Made by a program: the position numbers and the translations under genes. The notes beneath the pieces are model-generated. The model searched no databases and had not been told where the DNA came from. It worked only from the letters and a program-made list of their open reading frames with translations. From Lepiota brunneoincarnata (taxonomy: Eukaryota > Basidiomycota > Agaricomycetes > Agaricales > Agaricaceae): a stretch of DNA of 64,000 nt. Location of the stretch: NCBI GenBank assembly GCA_023014365.1, contig JAEBUN010000030.1, forward strand, positions 434,001-498,000, given 5' to 3'. Positions 9,729 to 20,632 of this stretch are shown here, in pieces (the first letter of the stretch is position 1; every line of letters starts with the position of its first letter).

Positions 9729-12150
9729 TCACTGTTTTTTCTTGGGATCTTGCATATGACCCTCGACCAAGTTATTCAACCTATCATCATCAGCATCCAA
9801 GCGGTACACTGAGATCCAAAACAAGGCGCCGGCAACGAAAGCGAGAACACCCATAACGCCGTAGTTCCATACAAGCAAGGGATCAGCAGAGAGCGCTATT
9901 GGGAGAATCATATGAGCCTAATACAAAAGAATATACTACGAGAGAGCGATCGCCACGTACAGACAAAAGCTTCACCTAGAGCGGCAGAGACGGCGGAGGT
10001 GAACAAGTAAGAAGCCATAACCAAAGACTTCATATTCTTCGGTGCCTTGGTGAAAGCGTACTCCAAGCCCGTGATGGAAGCGAAGATCTCGCTGAATGCA
10101 ATTAGCACATAACTGGATTTTTGTTCAATCGCGTTCGGGATCAGATAGACTGATCAATATCACCAGAGACACTCACGATCCAGTTTGGATCCAGACGTTC
10201 AATGACGTTGGTGGACACTCGGGGCTGGCGGCGTGGGATCCACATGAACTGGTCTTGTAGATGTAATGCTGGACGACAGCCGCCCAGATCATGGCAGCAG
10301 TCCCAGTGAAGAACCCAAGAGTGATCTTCTTGAGTGCGCTAAAGTTGAGACCAGCGCGGCGAAGAGCAGGGTAGACCTATCCCATCATAAGTCAAAGGCG
10401 GGTTACGGATGGAGGGAGAAAGGTGGCTCACGACCAGATCGCAGATGGGGATGAAAATGATGAGAGCCAAGGGATCCAAGTTGGACAGAATGTCATTAGG
10501 GAGGCCATGTGTGTCCATGACAGCAGCCTGGGAAGTCAGATTGCTATTGAGTTGGTTATAAGTGAGCCCTATAACCAAGCACATTAGCTATCAATAATCG
10601 TCTAATATTGTAGAAACAGCTGACAGTAGATCGGGAACCAGCAAAATACGCTGCAGGCTTTCAATCCACGCCTGACTTCCTCAACCCAATTATCATCAAA
10701 CGTCATCCAGGCGGGTTTCTGCCCTTTGTGATTGCTGGGCTTCGCGTTCTCCCAGAAATTGTGTGAAGTCATGTTCTTGTAGCACCTGTATGGGTTCCAA
10801 CTCCAGCGTCCTTTAGCAGCGTGTCTCCACAGGTGGATCGCAGTCGCGAGAACGGAGCCAGTTGGTGGTGAGCGGATGTAGCGGTTGCGACCCATAAAGA
10901 GAATGATCGGGCATAGTAGGAAGATAACTGTAGGGAGCGTGTAGGCCAGGTAGAAGCCGACGTACTATCAAAAACCCGTTGAGACATGGCGGTGTAGTCC
11001 AAGCGAAAATCATACCCTCTCAGCGTACGTCATCCCAATTCGCCCTCCGAAGGCGCCAATGTTGACAAAGAGATAAAAATACTGGAGAGCAGATAGTTGG
11101 CACAGTCATGTTCCACGGATAGAGAGAGAAACTTACCATGTAGATTCTTGATACAGTCAAGGTTGGGTCAACGATTACCCGCTCACCATCCTTAGTCGTG
11201 ATGACATGCATCTTGCGTTGACATTGTTCCGCAATCAGCGGAGAAATATTCGCCTTGAACAACCCAGTACCTTGATCAAAAGGCGTTCGTTCATCAGTGT
11301 CTCCGTTGCGCGCATGGAACTTACCGAGACCAGTGATAATCAATGCAACAGCAAAGGCGCCTACTGCACTCTTGTGTTCGATCACTCCAGGGATAGCCGG
11401 AATGATCAGGACGATATGTCCGATGAGTGCAATGAATACAGCGACGCATATGGTTTTGTAGCGACCCCAATATGTATCGGCAATCCATGCACCCAGAAGC
11501 GGTGTCACATAACACCTGGCACAGAACTTGTAAGCAAATGAGACTCGGGAAATACGGGGAGCGGTGTACCAGAATTGGTAGAACGTGGTGAGGCCAGTAG
11601 ATGCACGCTGACCCATTCCCAAAGCACCCGCGACATGGTTTGCACCACCTGCTCCCGTGCGTGGGCCCGCCGGAAGGGGCTGTTGGATAAAGTTGGTCTA
11701 AATTCAACATTGTATCAGACATCACGCAGAAAGGCAGTCATCCTGGGTGCTTACAAAGACGGCACTGGAACCATAGAACTGAGAGACGTAAGAGTGCCTG
11801 GTACCCCCCCTTGCTGTTCACACTCACGGAAAATCGTTCGGCAAGCTCAACCACGGCAATCACTAAATAGAAATGAGAAAAATCAACGAGCCTAGACGAA
11901 ACCACTCACTATACGCGGCCCAAGGGATCTTATCAGCTACGCGCCTCAGCGTCTTCCTCTCTTCTTCAGTCGGGGACTTCAACCCATCATGAATATCTTC
12001 CAACTCCTGGTCAGTGTTCGAAGCGCTCCGAGAATCCAATGTGCGTTTCTCATCAACAATATCAGTTTCCCTGAGCTCATCTGTCATTGCAGCCGTATTG
12101 TCGCCGTGCCGTATCGCAGGCATGTCATCCTTGTGCTGTGCCGCCGCCAT
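9729..12150 (-). CDS. PTR2/POT family proton-coupled di/tripeptide transporter
   Basis: A plasma-membrane oligopeptide/H+ symporter of about 600 residues, spliced from roughly ten exons. The N-terminal tail is hydrophilic (MAAAQHKDDMPAIR...). ELAERFS, followed after an intron by FYGSSAVF, is the E-x-x-E-R-F-x-x-Y-G proton-coupling motif of the first membrane helix. ALGMGQRASTGLTTF and LLGAWIADTYWGRYKTI are the PTR2 signature, and YFYLFVNIGAF-like sequence follows. Late helices include LTYNQLNSNLTSQ, YVLIAFSEIFASITGLEYA and LSADPLLVWNYGVMG. The C-terminus ends DPKKKQ. All introns I traced have GT-AG ends and keep the frame, including one inside FYQFW/CYVTP and one in GLG/GTGLFKANISPL. I saw no stop or frameshift, which makes it the one ordinary intact host gene here. 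Upstream is 1 kb without genes. Confidence 0.88.
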
Positions 12151-13216
12151 GCTTTACGGTCATCCAAAAGCGAATGAGATGACCGGGAAGAGAGGGGAGA
12201 GATTGGGTAGAGAGGGAAACTCGCGTGGGATTTTGGATAATTCGATGACTCGGCTTAGATTGCGCAGGAGTGGATTCCCTGATCGGGGCCAATTGAAAAC
12301 AGCTAGAAATCGGATGCATGTGCTTACCATGGATTTTGGTAGGCTTATTGTGTCAAAAATAGATCGAACAGGAAAAAGGAGAGGGTTCTAAAACGGTATC
12401 ACATCCGGATGAGATTGCCTGCCGATTAGAATTCAAAAGGCTCCTTCTCAGGCATGAGGCACTCTGGTATAAGTAACGTCGATCTGCCGGAATAGCGAGC
12501 AGCTGCTAGCGGTTGGACAGCAAACTGCACCTGTGCCTGATTTGTTGCAGCCACGGCTTGTTGCTAAACGTTATAATGGCTCCTGCACTCATCATCAGAT
12601 CAGGCGTGGCGATGCACCTAACCCACTACTTCGCATCACTCACCAAACCCCGATTGGTGCCAGTGCATAGTTCTATGCATAATTTGATGATCTCCTGTAG
12701 AGGTGGGCAAGCGGCTACACCTGCCAAGGCCGCCCTATGCCACCTCTCGTAGGACTCGGAACCCGAACTCGGAACCCGAAATCCGAACCCAGATCAAGAA
12801 ACTCGGAGCGCCCAGCTGATTAGAGCTGTTATCATTTTGTGACATATCCATTTCGCCCGAAACCTCTTACATTCCTTAACAAATAAATTTTCACTATATT
12901 TCTATTCCTTTCCCTGAGGTTGAACTTTAGCATAAGTATTTCTCCCTTATTTAGATCTTTCTGAGCTTTGCACACCACCCTGTTCACTAGCTCCCTTCAG
13001 CTTCCCTTATATCTGTTCTCGTAGCCACGAAAACTTCTCATTCTTCCCCTGTTTCACCTTCACTATCCCCAGATTTGTCCTAGCATAATTATATCTAAAT
13101 TTTTCGGTCTGTTTTGGTAAAGAAAACATAGTCAGTACAATATTTTGCTTGTATATAAAGTTCTGAGCTCACTTATGAGCTCTGGTAAGTGGCAGTGGCT
13201 CAACCAGAGACATAGA
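12151..13216. other. Promoter side of PTR2 and TE debris
   Basis: No gene. The first few hundred bases should hold the PTR2 promoter. At about 12693-12800 TAGAGGTGGGCAAGCGG is followed by repeated CTCGGAACCCGAA, which looks like the end of a hAT-type element; no partner end was found. Confidence 0.4.
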
Positions 13217-13218
13217 TA

Positions 13219-13432
13219 CAGTAAGGGACAAAACCCTTCCAATGATTTTATACTTCAACAAATATGTTAATAACTGCCCACCTACTAAAGGTGAAACCTT
13301 CATATTTTAATTGGAAATACCTATATGGCTCATGTATCATCCTGTTAAACATCATTATGTCATATGCCATTTTGGGAAGTCGGTGAATTAAACAATAATT
13401 TAAGGCCATTGGAAGGGTTTTGTCCATCTCTA
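13219..13432 (+). repeat. Left terminal inverted repeat of the Tc1 element
   Basis: Begins CAGTAAGGGACAAAACCC and ends CATTGGAAGGGTTTTGTCC, the complement of its own start, so the repeat is internally foldback. It pairs with 14597-14811. Confidence 0.85.
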
Positions 13433-13502
13433 CTCTAATCACATGATTTTGTTTATTACAGTCAAATAAGTGCAAATAAATGTCATGTGACTGGTTGGAA
13501 TA

Positions 13503-13515
13503 ATGTATAAATATA
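13503..13515 (+). promoter_or_regulatory. Candidate TATA box of the Tc1 transposase gene
   Basis: ATGTATAAATATAG lies about 70 bases before the transposase ATG at 13581, at a position suitable for a core promoter. Inference from sequence only. Confidence 0.35.
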
Positions 13516-13580
13516 GCTGCTCACTCCCCTAGCTCACACCACCCCCCCAACCTCATTTTCCTAACATGTGATCTCTCTCT

Positions 13581-14573
13581 ATGACTCAACACAACCATAT
13601 TCTTTCCCTTTTGGACAAAGGCCACTCTGCTACCCATATTGCTTTTACCACTGGTCTTGGCCTCAGCACTATATCTCAGCTTTGCTCCAAACATTGTTCA
13701 ACACTTTCAAAGTCACTTGGTGACTGCCCAACCAAGCTTTCTGTTGGCAATATCAAATATGCCACTCATCTTATCACATCCCACAAGGCTGAAAATGCCT
13801 CCCAAATCACCAGAACCCTTTGTACTGTCGTTGACCAACCTCTATCCTCCAAAACAGTTTGCAGAGCACTCAAAAAAGCTGGAATGAAGGCTGTAGTCAA
13901 GCAGAAAAGGCCTAAACTCTCTGTTATACACAAGAGGAAAAGATTAGAGTGGGCAGAGGCACATGCAGACTGGACCCTGGAAGACTGGAAGAGGGTAGTT
14001 TGGTCAGATGAGACCAAAATCAATCGCTTAGGGTCAGATGGCAGGGTTTGGGTCTGGAAAAGAGCAGGGGAGAGGCTTAGTGATAGGCTGGTGTAGGGAG
14101 CCACAAAGTTTGGAGGAGGTTCTATCATGGTATGGGGCTGTATGCTGTGGGAGGGTCTGGGGTTGGCAGCCAAGATTAATGGTAAGATGGATGGTGATCT
14201 ATTTGTCACCATTTTGGAGGATGAACTCAAGGGGAGCCTGGAGTGGTATGACAAAGAGGTGAAGGATATTGTCTTTCAACAAGATAATGATCCCAAACAT
14301 AGGTGCACCAAGGCTCAAAAATGGTTCAAAGTAGCTGAAATGGAGGTTATGGTGTGGCCCCCACAATCTCCAGACCTTAATCCAATTGAATATTTGTGGG
14401 CTCACCTTAAAATCAAGTTAGGGAAGTATGATACTCCACCTCAGGGAATGGAAGAATTATGGGATAGGACACAAAAGGAATGGGATCAGATTCCAGCAGA
14501 AGTGTGTCAGAATCTGATAGAGAGTATGCCTGATAGGGTTCAGGCTGTCTTGGATGCCAGGGGAGGGTACTAA
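13581..14573 (+). pseudogene. Tc1-type DD34E transposase with one nonsense codon
   Basis: The intronless frame has an N-terminal helix-turn-helix region (HILSLLDKGHSATHIAFTTG and SKTVCRALKKAGMKA), then the catalytic triad: Asp in VVWSDETKINRLG, Asp in QQDNDPKH, Glu in SPDLNPIEYLW. A TAG at 14094-14096 interrupts it between RLV and GATKFGGGS, and the frame then continues open to 14573. A single C-to-T change (CAG to TAG) explains it. Total length of about 330 codons is normal for Tc1. Confidence 0.85.
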
Positions 14574-14596
14574 AAGTGTAATTATTGGTAATTTCT

Positions 14597-14811
14597 TAGA
14601 GATGGACAAAACCCTTCCAATGACCTTAAATGATTGTTTAATTCACTGACTTCCCAAAATGGCATATGACATAATGATGTTTGGCAGGATGATACATGAG
14701 CCATATAGGTATTCCCAATTAAAATATGAAGGTTTCATCCTTAGTAGGTGGATAGTTATTAACATATTTGTTGAAGTATAAAAATCATTGGAAGGGTTTT
14801 GTCCCTTACTG
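14597..14811 (-). repeat. Right terminal inverted repeat of the Tc1 element
   Basis: Inverted copy of 13219-13432, ending GGGTTTTGTCCCTTACTG before the TA duplication. Confidence 0.85.
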
Positions 14812-14944
14812 TAAACTAAAGAAATTACTACAAAATTCAAGAGCCCCAACCAATGCACAAAAATAAAGGTGGTGGCTCGATTGGTAGCACAGGAAAACTA
14901 GAAAAAAAGGCTACAAAATCTAATGGGCTCTAACTAACTCGGGT

Positions 14945-15600
14945 CTATTTGTGAAGTCATGCAGTGGCAGGCAAACGGTGGCTGCAACAGTAGAGAATTC
15001 AAGTATACATATGCTACTATTCAGACGACTTGAATTTCCTGACCATTCCAGCCGCCACTGACCTTTCATGACTATTCAGCTGCTGTTTGGTCAGTCAAGC
15101 AGCTGGATGGCTTGACACATGCATGTATAGATATATTCTGCTAGTCAGATGACATGAATTTCCTGAGTGTTCTAGCCACCGTTCACCTGGTTGAGCCGCC
15201 GCAGACCTTTCTTGACTATTTAGCTGTCATTCAGTCAGTCAAGAAGCTAGATGACTTCAGACATGCACATATAGATATATTCTACTAGTCTAATGACTTG
15301 AATCTCTTGAGTGCTCCAGCCACCGTTCACCCGGTTGAGCTGCCGCTGACCTTTCTTGACTATTCAGCTGTTGTTCAGTCAGTCAAGTAGCTAGGTGACT
15401 TCAGACATGCACGTATAGATATATTCTACTAGTCTAATGACTTGAATCTTTTGAGTGTTCCAGCCGCCGTTCACCCAGTTGAGCTGCTGCTGATCTTTTG
15501 TGACTATTCAGCTGCCGTTCAGTCAGTCAAGCAGCTGGATGACTTCACAGATCCATGTATAGATATATTCTGAAGAGAATACTCGCAAGTCAATTGCTTG
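14945..15600. repeat. Tandem array, about 140 bp units, left arm of a foldback-like element
   Basis: After a short inverted piece (TGTGAAGTCATGCAGTGG) come about four direct copies of a unit containing CCAGCCGCCGTTCACC, TTGACTATTCAGCTG, CAGTCAGTCAAG and ATGTATAGATATATTCT. The same unit recurs at 18.95-20.04 kb, mostly inverted. Together the arrays frame a 4-5 kb segment, as in Foldback-type transposons with repeated ends. Confidence 0.6.
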
Positions 15601-15718
15601 ACTCTCTTGATATATGTACCTTTATGACTTTCATATTCACTTATTTCTTTAGCTACTGATTGCTTACTTCACACAGTTGACTTCTGAAAGAATGGGCCAA
15701 CCAAGACCATAGGTGATA

Positions 15719-16532
15719 TTACAATTCAGTACCAAATAAAGCTTCATGGAGCCTCTGGTCACTCAAGCAGTACTCTTCAAGAGCTATCTGATACCTGAAA
15801 TACTCCTCAGATAGCTCAATCCTTTCAGAGTCATTGTCCAGGACAGCATCTGCAGACCTTTGTATTAGATTCTTGGTAATATGTGACCTGAGATTTTGAC
15901 TCACTAGCCTCTTGAGTTAGCTTACCCCCAAGTTCATAATCGTTCACCCTGTAACTTAGGACACCCTCCATTGCTCCTGCAATACCGAGTTCTGATTTGG
16001 TAATGGGGGTAGAAGCTTCTGCAGGAGCCAAAAGTGAGGGCTTTGGCCGGTACCGAGGGACCCAATTGAGAACAGCCTCAGCCATTCGATCTTCTGACCT
16101 GAAGTCCATTGCGGATTCACACTTCCTTTTTGCTTGTACACATGAAATGCACCTTGTCACGCCATGCCCTGTAAACTTGTAAGCCACACAATCTGTCCAG
16201 AGCGCATATACCCACTGTCAGTTGGGTGGCATGGCTGCTTCAGTTTAAGACACTGAACACAAGGGTTGCCCCCCCCCCATTTTCCTTCTCTGCTCCCATT
16301 CCTCCCTGCCTTGCTGCCCTGCCCTATCTGCTACACCTGCCACATCCACCTTGTTATTATCCTCATCTTGTGACCTCCCCATGTTTTGCTTTGAAGGGCC
16401 AGGCAAGGTCACAGCAGGCAACTGCACCTGGTCTTGCTGCTTGAGTTTGGTCACCAAGTGCCAAACCTGATCAGCTAACTCAGGGCACGTCTCAAAAATG
16501 CTATCGAGCTCGAGATCAAGAGGGGAGGACAT
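15719..16532 (-). CDS. TE-associated ORF with partial zinc cluster (C-x2-C-x6-C)
   Basis: Probably a spliced gene. Exon 1 starts MSSPLDLELDSIFETCPELA (ATG at 16532) and is rich in Gln, Glu and Arg. The next exon carries CISCVQAKRKC, the first half of a fungal Zn2Cys6-like cluster, followed by RPKPSLLAPAEASTP. A last exon ends LSDQRLHEALFGTEL at 15719. I do not recognise a catalytic domain. It lies between the repeat arrays of the foldback-like element together with a second cluster-bearing gene on the other strand (17.4-18.9 kb). A role in DNA binding is inference. Confidence 0.4.
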
Positions 16533-16689
16533 AGTGGATGTGGGCTTGTGAAGATTGAAGTTGGCAATTCTGTTCCTTATATGATTTCCTGCCTGTGGCA
16601 CCCTGGGATTCAAGTGGATCAACCACCCCAAATATTATCAGTTAGGCTCAGACTCAAGTTCTCTTCCGCAAATCCATTTTATAACTACA

Positions 16690-16900
16690 GCAGACACAGT
16701 AGGGGTACAGTAATGTCACAGTAGTGATGGTGGTAGGGTGCAGTATGTCACAGTAGCGATGGCGGTAGGGTGCAGTATGTCACAGTAGCAATGGTGGTAG
16801 GGTACGGTATGTCACAGCAGCGATGGCGGTGGGGTGCAGTAGTGTCACAGCATGCATGTCAGTAGGGCGCGGTAATGCCACAGCAGGCACAGGTGCAGTA
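16690..16900. repeat. 32 bp minisatellite, unit GTCACAGTAGCGATGGCGGT-like
   Basis: At least five diverged copies of a unit with TGTCACAGTAG, ATGGYGGTAGGG and TGCAGTA. The same unit occurs in reverse orientation at 39.0-39.2 kb. Confidence 0.7.
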
Positions 16901-17407
16901 GTGTATGATATGCTACCATGCCAAGCATATTATGTATGGATCATCGATTTCCTGGGATATCATGGCTGCAAAGATGGATCAAATGGGAAAAGTGAGAGGG
17001 TTTCCAAAAGTAGAAGTATTAAATTTAGCCACCAGCAATGTCATCTAAATATAGTGAAGGAAGTGAAGCAAGAAGGCACATTTTGCAAAAGAGAGCCTAG
17101 ATTTAAGCTATAAGCTCAAACTCAACCAGTACATAGCAACTGAATACATAGCAACAAGGCAGGATTCACAGAATAAGCTAAACTCAAGTTCAAAATGTTT
17201 TATAACTTAAACTCAACCAGTATACAGCAACTGAAAACATAGCAACAAGGCGGGATTCACAGAATAAGCTAAGCTCAAGTTCGAAAAGTTTAGTTATGAC
17301 TCTGAGGGCGGGATTACAATGCCACAACCCACTTCCCACAGGGAGGAAAACATAATAAAAAGTGCAAAATCCTCAATCTCAATCCCCAACATCGCACCCT
17401 ACACATC

Positions 17408-18889
17408 ATGTCATCCCCTCGCAAAATGAACTCCCACGCCACCTCAAAGAGCAAGCCAGCCAGCGCCAGGATGGCCGGAGGACAAACTGGCACCCCTATC
17501 CCAGGTCCTTTGTGCCCAACCTACCAGCCACCTCCCACTCCGGGCCCCTTGCGTCAAACCTATCATCAATCTGCCACCCTGGGCCCCTCCCACCCAACAC
17601 TCCAACCGCCCACCATCACCACCGCTGCCACTTGCAGCCCATCAAAGTGCCCGGCACCTGAGCATGACGATGATGATGATGATAGCACCGGGGCTCAAAT
17701 GGAGGAGCAGGTAATGGTAAGGCAGGAGAAACAATTGAAGAGGAGAGCGGATGAACATGCTGCAAGCATAAGGATGGAAGCATTGGAGAGGGAGAGAGAG
17801 CAGGGGCAGGCAGGGCCCACCATTGAACAAAGAAGGGTGGACGATCAGTCTGCATGGATGAAGTTGGAGGAATCGGAGGGGTTGGTATGGGGGCAGGGGC
17901 AAACAGGGCCCTTCATTGAACAAAGGAGAGCAGATGAACCATCTGCAAGGATGAGGTTGGAGCAGTTGGGGTGGGAGCAGGGGTGGCGGCTGGGAGAACA
18001 ATGGCCACATAAAATAGGGGAACATAACCCCTGTGTGCGATACCTCACCAAGTGGTTGGCATGTCAAGAGTCCTCAGGTGAGTAGTACTAATATTACACT
18101 TTTGATTGAACTATTTTGCTAATAAGTTGCTATAGCTCCCACTATCACAAAGTGTGCCCCTTGTGTGAAGGCAAAGGCCAGGTGTGAAGCTGCTGGCTTG
18201 CCAATGGGGGGTACAGAGGCCCTACCACAACTCTTTTGGCAGCCATTGATAGAGGCCACCTAGGTGGCAGAACCAAGGCCAGAAACAGCGACTGGGATTT
18301 CTGGCGCAATGCAAGACAATGTAAGTTTTGAGATGTGATGATTATCATAGCAGCTAACAAGAGATATGCATAGGTTCGAGATCACGGGTCATTTAATCCC
18401 CATCGCATTGCGTACTTCACCACCCTGGTGCAAACACCAATGCAGGCTATCCAGGAGAACAGCAAGAGGATAGTCAACCTGACTGAAGAACTAGTCAGGT
18501 TGCGTATGGCCCTGGAGATGCAGACCAGGAGCAACTACAGGCTCGCGGAGTCGTTCACACCAGGACAGGTAAAGAAGTGGCAGGAGGAGGACAGGAAGAG
18601 ATGGATAGAAATGTTGGAGAAAGCAGAGGACAGAAGGATAGCCTCTGAAAAGCAGGCAAGAAGAGGGGTTGCAATCCTAGATGTGGGATTCACAGACAAT
18701 GAGGATGTGGAGGAGGAGGAGGGTGACGAGGAGGAGGAGGAGGACAAGGAGGAGGACAAGGAGGTCAAGGAGGAGGACAAGGAGGAGAAAGAGGAGGAGG
18801 ACAAGGAGGAGGAGAAAGAGGAGGAGGAGGAGGAGGAGGATGACAATGGCAATAAGGATGACAATGAGGATGGGAGGCCAGATGAGTAG
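17408..18889 (+). CDS. TE-associated protein: Pro-rich N-terminus, zinc-cluster half site, acidic C-terminus
   Basis: A spliced gene inside the foldback-like element. Exon 1 (17408 to about 18078) has a Pro-rich start and three diverged repeats of the type EQRRADEPSARMRLEQL. After an intron (gtgagtag...ctatag) the next exon reads ITKCAPCVKAKARCEAAG, a C-x2-C-x6-C cluster half. A later exon (18428-18889) has a coiled-coil-like stretch (NSKRIVNLTEELVRLRMALE, SFTPGQVKKWQEEDRKRW) and ends in about 50 almost purely Glu/Asp/Lys residues. No stop interrupts the exons I can see. The function is not known. Cluster plus coiled coil plus acidic tail resembles a transcription-factor layout, which is inference. 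Confidence 0.45.
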
Positions 18890-18944
18890 AATATGTACAA
18901 ATTAATGTTAAATAATCATATTCTTGAGTCTTGTTCCATTTGAA

Positions 18945-20040
18945 ATCCATGTGTGAAGTCATGCAGTGGTTTAAATGGCTGTGTTACCCGGGTTAGGGGT
19001 TCGCTCTTGAGTAGCATGGAGTTTGACACAGGATGTCTATACAGACTTGGTCCTGTCCTACTAAGCATGACTTGGAGATGACAGAGCACTATAATTCCAG
19101 CCGGTTATGGCAAAGAGGTATAGGAGGCAAGAACTTTATAACACTAAGATAAGGATACAAGGTGATGTACTGTATCCTTATATACTTCTAAGTGAGGCTA
19201 TGCTTCTACTATAATAGTCCGGACCAGAGTAATTATGAGTCAGAGATAAGGAACATGAGGTATAACTAAGAATAGTCCTTCTGATGTACACTACTGATTG
19301 TTTCATAGTGACATGGGAATGTAAACTAAAAGTAACCGTCCTTCTGATGTGGCTTCTGATAACAGGCTGAACAACAGCTGAAATAGTCAAGAAAGATAAG
19401 TAGTGGCTCAGCTTAGTGAATGGCAGCTAGAACAGCCAAGAAATCCAAGCCATCCAGCCACCTGACCAACTGAACGGCAGCTGAATAGTCACAAAAGATC
19501 AGCGGTGGCCCAACTGGGTGAACGGCAGCTGGAACACTCAAAAGATTCAAGTCATTGGACTAGTAGAATATATCTATACGTGCATGTCTGAAGTCATCTA
19601 GCTACTTGACTGACTGAACAACAGCTGAATAGTCAAGAAAGGTCTGCGGCGGCTCAACCAGGTGAACGGCGGCTGGAACACTCAAGAGATTCAAGTCATT
19701 AGACTAGTAGAATATAGATAATCTATACATGCATGTGAAGTCATCCGGCTGCTTGACTGAAGATGAATAGTCAAGACTTGAGTGCTCCAGCCGCTGTTCA
19801 CCCAGTTGAGCTGCTGCTGACCTTTCTTGACTATTCAGCTGTCGTTCAGTCAGTCAAGTAGCTAGATGACTTCACACACATATGGATATATCCTACTAGT
19901 CTAATGACTTGAATCCCTTGAGTGCTCCAGCCGCCGTTCACCTGGTTGAGCTGCTGCTGACCTTTCTTGACTATTCAGCTGCTGTCAAGTCAGTCAAGTA
20001 GCTGGACAATTTCACACATGCATGTATAGATATATTCTAA
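18945..20040. repeat. Palindromic arrays of the 140 bp unit, right arm of foldback-like element
   Basis: From 18945 the unit runs in inverted orientation to about 19785, interrupted by a solo LTR (18982-19364), then switches to direct orientation until about 20040. The head-to-head junction near 19785 (CAAGACTTGAGTGCTCC) makes a large imperfect palindrome. The direct part may be the arm of a neighbouring element of the same family. Confidence 0.55.
18982..19364 (-). mobile_element. Solo LTR of the chromovirus family
   Basis: 383 bp, the inverted counterpart of the 386 bp LTRs at 52406 and 60213, with TG...CA ends (TGTTACCCGGG on this strand). It is flanked by perfect 5 bp duplications GGCTG (18977-18981 and 19365-19369). 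It is more diverged from the two full-element LTRs than they are from each other, so it is an older insertion. Confidence 0.88.
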
Positions 20041-20043
20041 GTC

Positions 20044-20556
20044 TTAATCATCTACAAGCATTCCATCTACCTCCACCAACTCCATTTTCTCAACAAAGTC
20101 TGACTGCTTTGACCAGCCAGGAATTTCCACACCTAACTTCTTGTATATCGCCTCTTTCATGTAGAAGGCATATACCACCCTGTCCCCATGTTCCCAACGC
20201 CCAACCCCATGTTTTAGCAAAGATCTGCATAGGAAAACACCAGTACTAGAGGGGTACAAAAGCGCTATCTTTAACTCCGGTAGTGACAAATGAGTGTCAT
20301 CACCATGGGTCCCAAGGCTTACTAGGAGGTCATAGCATGTCCGGTGTGCTCCCCTATCCTTATGGCTTTCAGTGATTCTGTTAAGGATTACTGTTATCCC
20401 TGAGAAGCAGGAATGCCACTCATTGGCATACTCCTTTGTTTCAGGTAACGCGCACAGTTTTGACAAGGATGCTTGACCTGATTTGTAGAGAGTGGGGTGT
20501 ATGAGTGCAAGTGCCTTGTTGAGAAGCTCAGTTGAAGGCCGAATATCTTGAGCCAC
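20044..20556 (-). CDS. TET/JBP-like 2-oxoglutarate Fe(II) dioxygenase, C-terminal part
   Basis: 170 open codons. TVILNRITESHKDRG has the H-x-D iron-binding pair, followed by CYDLLVSLGTHGD, LSLPELKIALLYPSSTGVFL, the distal His in SLLKHGVGRW and the 2-oxoglutarate Arg in GDRVVYAFYM. This spacing and wording match the Agaricomycete TET/JBP proteins that oxidise 5-methylcytosine or thymine and are often carried by KDZ transposons (established for the family; identity here is from motifs only). The N-terminal part seems missing. Upstream on this strand is the inversion breakpoint at the 1.87 kb LTR (20633). No stop lies inside the preserved part. Confidence 0.55.
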   Translation of the reverse strand: MAQDIRPSTELLNKALALIHPTLYKSGQASLSKLCALPETKEYANEWHSCFSGITVILNRITESHKDRGAHRTCYDLLVSLGTHGDDTHLSLPELKIALLYPSSTGVFLCRSLLKHGVGRWEHGDRVVYAFYMKEAIYKKLGVEIPGWSKQSDFVEKMELVEVDGMLVDD

Positions 20557-20632
20557 TCCTTGCTACTGGTGTTTTTTTTTAATGTACTCAAGGTTACCAG
20601 TCTCACCTTGGAACTATTCTGGTAATAAGCGT

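Larger units (their letters stand above)
13219..14811 (+). mobile_element. Tc1/mariner element with 215 bp inverted repeats
   Basis: 1593 bp flanked by TA at 13217-13218 and 14812-14813. Ends are CAGTAAGGGACAAAACCC and its complement, and identity in inverted orientation continues for about 214 bp (13219-13432 against about 14597-14811) with only scattered differences. It encodes a single Tc1-type transposase. Each long inverted repeat is itself bounded by opposed copies of GGACAAAACCCTTCCAATG, so each end alone could fold like a MITE. Confidence 0.88.

Noticed and set aside
12014..12391. Plus-strand ORF opposite the PTR2 start
   Set aside because: Antisense shadow of exon 1 and the promoter; no domain, no splice support.
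18535..18905. Ser-rich and Arg-rich ORFs in other frames of the 18.7-18.9 kb region
   Set aside because: They are shadows of the GAG/GAC repeat that encodes the acidic tail of the plus-strand gene; any frame of such a repeat stays open.
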